From Isochrysis galbana (lineage: Eukaryota > Haptophyta > Isochrysidales > Isochrysidaceae), in contig CM030940.1 in the NCBI GenBank assembly GCA_018136815.1, forward strand, positions 1,984,601-2,048,600: a stretch of 64,000 nucleotides of DNA, written 5' to 3'. Below are positions 55,945-64,000 of the stretch, one piece after another; positions within the stretch are counted from its first letter, which is position 1, and each line of letters opens with the position of its first letter. The position numbers were made by a program, and so were the translations under genes. A model generated the notes under the pieces. It made no database searches and was not told the DNA's origin. It was given only the letters and a program-made list of their open reading frames with translations.

Positions 55945-57477
55945 CGACGGACAAAGAGCCTGAGAACAACAGGATACACCGACTCACGAACACACCGGAA
56001 TCATTCACCCAAACAAAGCAAATTATCAAGCAACCGCGACCCCAAATCACCGATAACTCAAACACGTCGCGAGAGACGGAGAGAGAGAGCGAGAGAGAGA
56101 GAGACTCCGCAGCGACGGCCGGAGCGTGTCTCCGTTGTAACTTCCCACGTAGCGGAGAGTCCGAAGGGGAGCGTCATGTCGCGCGACCACGGCGATCACT
56201 TTGGATACAGATCGCAACGAGATGTCTTCACGACCGGATAAATCTTGCCGTTGAGCGTGAACCTTCTAGACGCTTCTAAAGAACAACCCTGAGTAGCAAC
56301 CAAGGGGAAGAAACACCAAAGGGGCCAAGGCTTGCATGTAACTTGCATCAAGGGGAAAGATTCCCTCACCTAGGAAGCGAACCTACACCGATCTCCAAGG
56401 GGAGATGGCAAATTAAACCTCAAATCTCGAGCGGCTAGAGCAACCGACTCGCTCGCCAAAACCTTGACCGAGAAGAAAGAAGCAAGGACCTACAAGCCAA
56501 GGGTAGCGGACCTAGGGAATGTGAGAGGAAGTTTCCGAACGCCAACGCCAAACGCCGAACGCGGGGATTCAACGAAACCCTAACCAGGCCAAGCAGAACC
56601 TACGAAGAACAGGCCTGGACAACAACGAAAGTCAGCAGGTCCCAAGAAAGAACCGGAACCTAACAAGAAACGACAAGCCTTGCAAGAAGCTAAACAAGCC
56701 TTCACAAGGTAACTCGAGAGCCTGAGACAAGCGCGCAGCGAGTGACATGCGACCTGGCTCCTTTGGGTCAAGATTACCCGAAAGGAGGAAACCTGGAATC
56801 TAGACCTGACAAACAGGCTAGAAGGAACGAAACAAGAACTCGAATTCTAGATCGCTAGGGACGAACCCTACCAACCTAGATGTACCTGAGCTTCACCGTG
56901 TGGCCGCACGGCGAAGGACCTGGAAACAAGAGCCTGGAAATCGCATCATCTAGGATGAATGCGACAGGTGGCTCAGGCGCGTGCTTGACTTGTATTGACT
57001 CGTTGACTCGGGGTATAGACTCGGGAACTCGGGGGGGACTCGCTTGGGAACACGGTGAAGTTGCTACAAAAAGCTCGAGGGCACAGAGCCACACAAACTA
57101 AACCAAACGGGGCGATCTCTCCTGTGAATATATCAGGGTTCAGAAGAGATTGGGTCAAAGCCACTGAAGGCGAAGACATGCCTAAGGGGCGGTGGTCTTT
57201 GTCTTATCGAAGGAAAAAAGGCATCGGTCGTCCTTGACTCGCTCCCCGCCCAAGCGGTGCAGCGTCCCCAGAAAGTTGTTTCCCCCCCCACCCCCGTACG
57301 CCACCCCGGAGGGTATACAATAAAAACAACTACATACACCCCTCGCCCGTGTAGCATTTTTTTTGGGATCAGCAGCCCGTGCGGCTGAACCAGTCGTTCC
57401 TCCGAAACGCCTGAGCAGCAGCAGCCATCGCGACGCGGAGCCGCCTGAAGGCAGAACGTTGGCCCTCTCTTCGAAAT
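55945..57477. other. Possible LTR or leader region, no gene supported
   Basis: The composition changes to A/C-rich with AAC, GAC and AAG runs, unlike the host intergenic DNA. It could be the leader or LTR of the gag-like element, but I could not find matching LTR ends. Around 57280-57310 a C-run and agaaagttgttt parallel the hairpin that follows. Confidence 0.35.
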
Positions 57478-57641
57478 CTGACCCCGTTACCCCGTTCCGC
57501 GTGAGGGGGGAGGGGGGGACCCAAACAACTTTCTTTCTGGTGGAGTCGGCTCGCTCGCGCAGCGCTCCGCGCCGAGTGACGCAGCGTCCCCAGGAAGTTG
57601 TTGGTTTCCCCCCCTCCCCCCTCACGCGGAAAGGGGTCAGA
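57478..57641. repeat. Long inverted repeat (snap-back hairpin)
   Basis: Arms of about 45-50 bp: 57478-57530 (tctgacccc, ccgcgtgaggggggaggggg, caacaac) and 57597-57641 in reverse complement, with a loop of about 66 bp. A partial third arm starts near 57262. Possibly the end of a foldback element. Confidence 0.8.
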
Positions 57642-57879
57642 CCTGGGTCCCAGAAAACCGCGCATTCCCGCCTGCTGATATAGTACTGAAGCGATTGGAA
57701 TCCCCCACGAGATATCTTGGGACCGGAGAATGTTTTGGACGAATCTTCCTGCCGTCGGCCGAGGAGAGGCGGACGGAGAGAGAGAGAGAGAGAGTCTCGC
57801 AGAGCGACTGCAGAACGAGAAGTCGAAGTCATGCCGGTTTATTACCATAAACGAGCCAACAATTATAGTAACAGCAAAA

Positions 57880-58064
57880 CAAAATTCGAATCGCAAATTT
57901 CGAGACCAAAATCTGCAAACCTGGACTTGAGACCATGGGGAATCCGAATCTGTGTGTCTTGTGCGTCAGTGGCAACACGGGGGAACTGTTCAATTGTAAT
58001 TGTGAGCGCGTACCTTACACGAATATTCATGCCTACAGCCTTCAGATGGGCAGGAATACAACAC
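57880..58064. repeat. Dispersed repeat, copy 2 (partner at 11541-11736)
   Basis: Same orientation and nearly identical to the first copy. Beyond both ends the two sequences differ, marking the element borders. Confidence 0.85.
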
Positions 58065-59329
58065 GAGCAAGTACCCACTCGCGCTCCCCCCCCCCCGCAC
58101 TTGCGCCGCGACCCCCCCCCCCTTCTAAGTCTCTAAGTTCTAAATAATAACTAAGGGGTAAAAAGTAGTAAAGTTGCTCGGTAAGTTGCTCGAGTTGCTC
58201 GATGTTGCCCGTGACCCTTAAAGATGCTGCGAGTTGCTCGCACGCTCAAACACCCCAAAGTTGCTCCAAAAGTTGCCGGCAGCTCTTGTCAGCCCCTACG
58301 ACCCCCCAAAACCGAATAAAAAGGACCGAGGGGGGGGGGCGAAAGGGGAGAGAGGGTGGGGCAAGGGCGATGTCAGGGGAAGTCCCCAACGAGAGGGACG
58401 GGGGATAGCAAAGTAGTAGGCACCTTCAAGAATATTTTTTTTACACCTCGGCACACCATAGTAACAAATCATAAATAAACATCTACGCCCGACGCCGCAA
58501 CTTTCCTCCGCTGGTTGCAATTGAATCGCAATAACACTGACGCCTCCACTTGATCCGCCAAAGAAAGAGGGCGCACGATTTATTTGCTATTTGCACCAAA
58601 CATACACTGTAACAATGAAAATACCCGTTCGTTCACAGTCGTTCCTGCGCAGGCGCGCCGTGGCGCGCCTCGAGCGGCTCGATACTGCGCAAGGACAAGG
58701 AGATGACAGGCGGGTGAGTGACGATGACGCTCAAGCGCGTATGCAAGGGCAAGGAAGGGCAAGGGCAGCAAGCTGGGCTGTGTGTGTGACTCACTCGCCG
58801 CGTCGCACGCGCGAGCGCATGATGACTGATCTGATGATGCAGCTATGCAGCTGCCCCAAACGGCAAGCCGCGAGCCACGAGCGGCATAAGGGTGATTGTG
58901 CAATGGTATGGCGACGCGGGTAGGGGCAAGCAGTGCAAGCCCACCTTGTGGCATTTCGGCGGCAGAGCGCCCTCGTCACCCCTCTCCACCTCGCTGCTCG
59001 CTGCTCGCTGCTCGCTGCTCGCAGCTTGCTCTCCGAAGATGGACAATAGGTTTTTTTTTAGGCGCCGCCGCCTCAACACACGCCCAAATATCCCAGGCAT
59101 ATCCAAAAGATATCTATTTCCGGCAAAGTTGCCCAAATATCCAAATAGATATCCCGGATATCCTGGCCTGGGCCTATCCAGGATTGCGCCCCACCCACAA
59201 CATGGATGGCACCATTATACTCGTAGAAGAGCATTTCCGCTTACTTCTATACCCTACAGTTTAAAACTTGGTGTGGTTCGGCTCTCTCCCGCCACCCCGA
59301 GGAGACGTTCAAAAGAAGGGTCTCCTTCT
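58065..59329. other. Intergenic DNA with a small hairpin element
   Basis: gttgctc recurs near 58173-58270. caccttcaagaatatt occurs at about 58420. Between 59078 and 59190 ccaaatatcc and agatatctattt phrases form inverted pairs around a centre near 59135. No gene supported. Confidence 0.5.
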
Positions 59330-59578
59330 CCCTCTCGTCCCTCTCTCTCTCCGTCTTTTTCTCTCTTCACTCTCTCTCTTTATCTCTCTCTCTCTCGTCC
59401 CTCCCACACAGAGCCAGCCCTCTGTTTTTCTTCCCCTGCCCATCTCTCTGTCGCCCTTGCCCCCCTCCCCGCTCCCACCCACCCACTTCGACCCCTCGCC
59501 GGCTCTCTTTGTCCCTTCCTCCCTCCTTCCTCCGCAAGCGGTGCCGCCGCTTTACCACACTCAGACATAGCGCTCGCG
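59330..59578 (+). promoter_or_regulatory. CT-rich 5' region of the coiled-coil gene
   Basis: Pyrimidine-rich DNA with ctctctctc runs precedes the ATG at 59579, as at other gene starts here. Confidence 0.45.
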
Positions 59579-60514
59579 ATGGGGGGTATCGCCGTCGCAG
59601 CCTCCGTCCATGACTGGTCGAGCGCCCCAGTGCAGCCAGTAATGCGGCACGTGAGCACGTACAGCAGCGGCCTCTCCTTTCGCTCTCTCCCCGGACCCTC
59701 GTACGCAGAGATCGAGAAGGTGCGTAGCTCGGCAGTTCGCAGGTGTCGGGATATGTTGCATCGTACCATGCCGCTCCAGCTGAAGCATCACTTCCCACCC
59801 CATAGATGTGCGATTATTACCTAACTAAAGGGCAGGGCATTCAGTCAGGCCGTGCGAGCCGGCTGCTGTTCGAGCTGGCGAACGGCGTCAAAGGCCTAGT
59901 CTCACCGCTCCGAATCCAGGACGACCAGCTGCGCGCGCGCGTGCTGTACCTCGAGTCCCTTATGAAGCAGTGAGTTCTCCTCGTGTTAAGGGCACTGCAG
60001 CCCATCCTTGCGGCCGCATCAATGATGTTTGGTGATCGACACTGAGTGTCACCCTCCTGGTATTGGCAGGTGGTCAGAGGTCTTTGGCTTTGCCTCAGAT
60101 CCGACCGAAGTCTTGCGGCATCCCTTGGCGCGCTCTCCAATTGAGCTCCGTGAAAAACTGAACCAACTTGGTGACGAGAATGAAGATCTCAAGTGTAAAC
60201 TAGAATCGGCGAAGCTGAAAGCCAGTTTGACAGAGCAGGTAAGCGTGCTCATGGCCGCAACCCGCACAGCCTCACATAACGAATGCTTCACCTACGTCCA
60301 GCGCATCGTCTCGCAGGCGTGCCGCACGGCTATGGCAGAGCGCGAGAGCGCTCACCGAAGCGAAATGGATCAATTGAGACGAGCTCATGTCGCTGAGTTG
60401 GAGGAAATGGTGTCGATGTTGCGCGCGAGTGCTTCTCTTTCACGTGAGCAGCAAAGCGCCTCTGCGCATGGAGCGGCTCCCACGAAGCCTTTTAGTAGGA
60501 TGCCAAGGAGTTAG
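59579..60514 (+). CDS. Small coiled-coil protein, unknown function
   Basis: Three exons, 59579-59719, 59806-59969 and 60070-60514, join in phase (donors GTGCGT and GTGAGT) to about 249 residues. A 78-nt stretch, 60239-60316 (GTAAGC...TCGCAG), could be a fourth intron; being a multiple of three it may be either retained or spliced. The N-terminus is Ser-rich (SYAEIEK). Exon 2 has SGRASRLLFELANGVKGL. Exon 3 forms a coiled coil (ELREKLNQLGDENEDLKCKLESAKLKASL, later MDQLRRAHVAELEEMVSMLRA). No named family was recognised; a cytoskeletal or basal-body role would be only a guess. Confidence 0.75.
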
Positions 60515-61189
60515 TGGGGGGGAGGGCCACTCAGACATCTTGCAGGCTTCTTATCGTGCACCAATATTTGCAAAACTAGGCTCTAGCTCAATGATGCCCA
60601 CGCATGACGCCAAGGTTTCGCATCATGCCCAAGGGTTGATTCGGACTATAGTTTGGGGTCTCTTTGGAACACTTGCGGCAGGACTCTCCACTCTAGCACT
60701 CAACACTCTTGCTGTTGTGGTAAGGTGGTGGTGGTGCGGCTGGTTTTGGCTTGTGACAAAGAAATTTTTAGACAAAGGGAAGGGAGGGGCGCCATAGGCC
60801 ATGGAAGCTGTCACGGGCCACGGATGGCGGAGCGTAGGGGACAAAGGGCGTGGAGGGGGACTGAGCACTGGCGGGAGCACCGCCGACATTTGGGCTTACA
60901 TCGGGTTGGAGAGCTCGCCCAGAGCCCCTCTGAACGCGGCCATTGGCCATTGGGCGGCCGAGCCCCACAGTAGCAAAACAAGGGGTCTGGGTCTGCCAAC
61001 CACCGACACTCGTCGGGTTCGCTAGGGCTGCATCGATATTTGATCACGCTCTCTCCTGCGAGAACAAAAACTTTTAATATTCTTGCCTCGCGCGCGGCAT
61101 TCGGCATTGCGGTGTCACTCTGCGTAACCACGCCCGTCCGCCGTCCGCGTCCTCCTTTCCCTTTCCCTCACTTCTCACTTCCACTTCCA
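60515..61189. other. Intergenic DNA, nothing recognised
   Basis: Short plus and minus frames only. Confidence 0.45.
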
Positions 61190-61595
61190 CTTCCCGCCTT
61201 ACGGCATCTCCCCTTGTGCTCTACATAGCCACCCGATCTCGGGCCGCGCTGCCGGGTCAGCGCGGCCGTCGCCAGGGCGAGAGGGGCCTCTGCCATAAGG
61301 CATGCCCTGTGGGTCGGTGGAGTCGCCCGCCGGGTGCCGTCTAGTTGGGATCGCAACAGCCTGCAGCCTGCTGTCCCGTTGGGTCCCGCTGGCTCCCCCA
61401 TGGCCCCCATGGCAGGGGGCCAGCATGGCTCGCGGTGTGTGGTGTGGCCGACCGGGATTGGACGCACCACCTGCGCGGCCGCTTCGCCAGCGACTGGTCT
61501 TTGGTGTCTGGACGGCCGCCTTCGGCGGGGGGCCCTGAGGAGGGGAGAATCGCACCGGCGCGCTGGCCCATGCCGCAACCCACTATAGCAAGTTG
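61190..61595 (-). mobile_element. Retroelement 5' end, minus strand
   Basis: On the minus strand aacttgctatagtgggttgc leads into an ATG at about 61583 and MGQRAGAIL, which parallels the unit at 32133 (agtatagttggttgccatgg, MERAGAPL). Shared downstream phrase: cagtcgctggcgaag. It is another truncated copy. Confidence 0.65.
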
Positions 61596-61991
61596 CAGTT
61601 GCTATGCGTATGCGTGCCGTATAATGCATAGTAGTAACCTAATATTATATATTACAATATTGAATAAAATGGCCCTCCCGTACATAGAGAGATTTTGGAT
61701 GCCCTGCGTGCGCACAATAGAAGACTCTGCAAGTTTAGTTTGCTGCCTCGTGCGCATGCCCCAACAAGCTGCAAGCAATGTTGGTTCCCAAGTGACCACG
61801 GACATCTTGTCTGCCGCATACTTTGGGAAAGTCGTCGCAAGCACCCTACAAATAGGCCAAGCCGTAGGTTTCGCTATTACTGATCTAATCAATTTGAGGT
61901 CGAACTACCGGTGGCACATCCGAGGAAAGTCATGTGTTTGAGCGCACAGCTGCGCCTGCCATGCCGGCAGACAAGGTCGGTCTCCAATAGG
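61596..61991. other. Intergenic DNA, nothing recognised
   Basis: A short plus frame to 61941 has no family resemblance. Confidence 0.45.
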
Positions 61992-63030
61992 TCACAAACC
62001 CCTTGGTAAAAGCCTAGCGAGCTCCTCGACGTCCGCCCCGTCACCAGGGGGCTTCCAAAGCAACCAAAGGAATGAAAAGGGACCAAAAAGCACAGCGAGT
62101 GCCCCACCCCACAAGAATTCAGCGATTCCTCGGGCAAAGCCCCAGCCCACGCGTACGACGGGCCGTAGCCGTAGTCGCCGAACAAGCGACCGGATCAATG
62201 CCGACCGACGGCGTGCGGTGGAATCAAAGCAGAGGCGTGCATGACGACACGACGAGAGACGAGCACCGTGTCTGAGTAGAAGAGCAACGAGCTCGCCATC
62301 GCCCGCCTCAGCTGCCGCAAGGATGGGCGTGCGCACCTCGAAGAGACGTCGCTGGCCGCGGTGCACCGATGCGCCCCCTCGCAGTAGCGCCTCGGCGGCG
62401 CCATATTGGCCGGCAGCGGCGGCGGCGTAGAGGGGCGTCTCGGAGGCGGCGCAACCCCATGCCACGTAGGGCATCTTGGTTGTGAGCTGGCCGAGCGCGG
62501 TTGTCCCAAATGCGTCGAGGCACTTGCCCGCATCAGGGCGCACGCCATCAGCAAGAAGTTCCTGCACCAACCGCACCTGCCGGGAAGCGAAATAAAAGTG
62601 AAAGAGAGCGAGACAGAGAGATAAGTACTTTGAGTGACCATACGACTCCGTGGGACATGCATAACCACTGGCGGAAGCCCTAATTCAATTGAGCAAATGT
62701 GCCACTGGCTGATCTGTGCCACATTAGTCGGGGATACTTGTGCTTCAATCGAGCAGAACACGCTGTGGCGGGGGCCACCTGATTTGTCTGCGCGGCCATG
62801 TGGAGCGGGGGCGGCTTGACTGCCTCAAGTCCAGGCGCGAATGCATATGCTCGCATGAGCAGCGTAAGCAGCAACGGCAGGAACGGGAAGACGAAGAACG
62901 CCGACAGCGCCAAGCCGAAGTCACGAGTGGCAGCGAGCAGCTCGGAAGGCCGGTGACGTCGAGCACGCGAGCGCCGCGCTGCCGTTGGCCGGATGGGGCG
63001 CAGAGCCATCGCACTGTCGCCGCCCTCCAC
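61992..63030 (-). CDS. Membrane protein with ankyrin repeats
   Basis: Two minus-strand exons, 63030-62821 and 62576-61992, join in phase (donor GTCAAG, acceptor CCGGCAG) to 264 residues. Exon 1 has an Arg-rich start and one membrane helix (LALSAFFVFPFLPLLLTLLM). Exon 2 opens with VRLVQELLADGVRPD and contains ankyrin-type helices: ETPLYAAAAAGQYGAAEALLRGGASV and TPILAAAEAGDGELVALLLRHGARL. A second hydrophobic segment (FLWGGALAVLFGPFSFLWLLW) precedes an acidic end. Ankyrin repeats bind proteins; location in a membrane is inferred. The first exon is less certain than the second, since the donor is non-consensus after GT. Confidence 0.72.
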
Positions 63031-63059
63031 CGGCCAGGCCTCGCCCTCTTTCTCTCACG

Positions 63060-64000
<941 letters not shown>

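Overview
This window is nuclear DNA of a eukaryotic microalga, most likely a haptophyte (inference). Genes are GC-rich and split by introns, several of them with GC-AG splice sites. Gene starts sit in or beside long (GA)n/(CT)n tracts. The gene content is eukaryotic: an EML-type WD40 protein, OSCP1, a TPR protein, a PDZ protein, hybrid histidine kinases, an RND permease fused to a hydrolase, and an ankyrin protein. Transposon debris is dense (hAT transposase pieces, MITEs, a non-LTR-type retroelement, a gag-like ORF). One scaffold gap of 100 N lies at 54701-54800. No rRNA, tRNA, CRISPR array or bacterial operon was seen.

Layout. 1-1796: 3' part of an EML-like gene (minus). 1797-4470: GA tract, a 183-bp MITE with perfect ends and target duplication, and a broken hAT N-terminus. 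4990-10308: large acidic serine-rich nuclear protein, possibly claspin/Mrc1-like. 10309-12440: repeat-rich, with a broken third copy of the histidine kinase middle. 12685-14810: OSCP1, six exons rebuilt exactly. 16647-19287: TPR gene, eleven exons, two introns of about 30 nt. 22565-26400 and 36650-40490: two arms of a large inverted repeat, each carrying a membrane hybrid histidine kinase with a C-terminal receiver. The 10-kb spacer holds retroelement pieces, a PDZ gene (29479-31516), a reverse-transcriptase tail, a chromodomain ORF and a hAT C-terminus. 40840-42660: retroelement 5' ends and repeats.

42712-46750 is the most unusual stretch. A hAT transposase gene is split into two blocks by a 3.25-kb element (43093-46346) with 15-bp perfect terminal inverted repeats and inner matching blocks. 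The element carries three tightly packed intronless genes: a secreted discoidin/vWD-like protein, a membrane-anchored cysteine-knot-repeat protein, and a small protein of a type I associate with giant algal viruses.

47422-48348: GlcG/HbpS-domain protein with a signal or transit leader. 50198-54525: a Patched/Dispatched-type RND permease fused to a Notum/pectin-acetylesterase-type hydrolase (1368 aa, three exons). 54801-55944: gag-like ORF. 59579-60514: small coiled-coil gene. 61992-63030: membrane ankyrin protein. 63060-63960: long (GA)n array.

The genes form no operon. EML, OSCP1 and perhaps the TPR protein fit a cell with flagella and microtubule machinery; the histidine kinases are two-component sensors.
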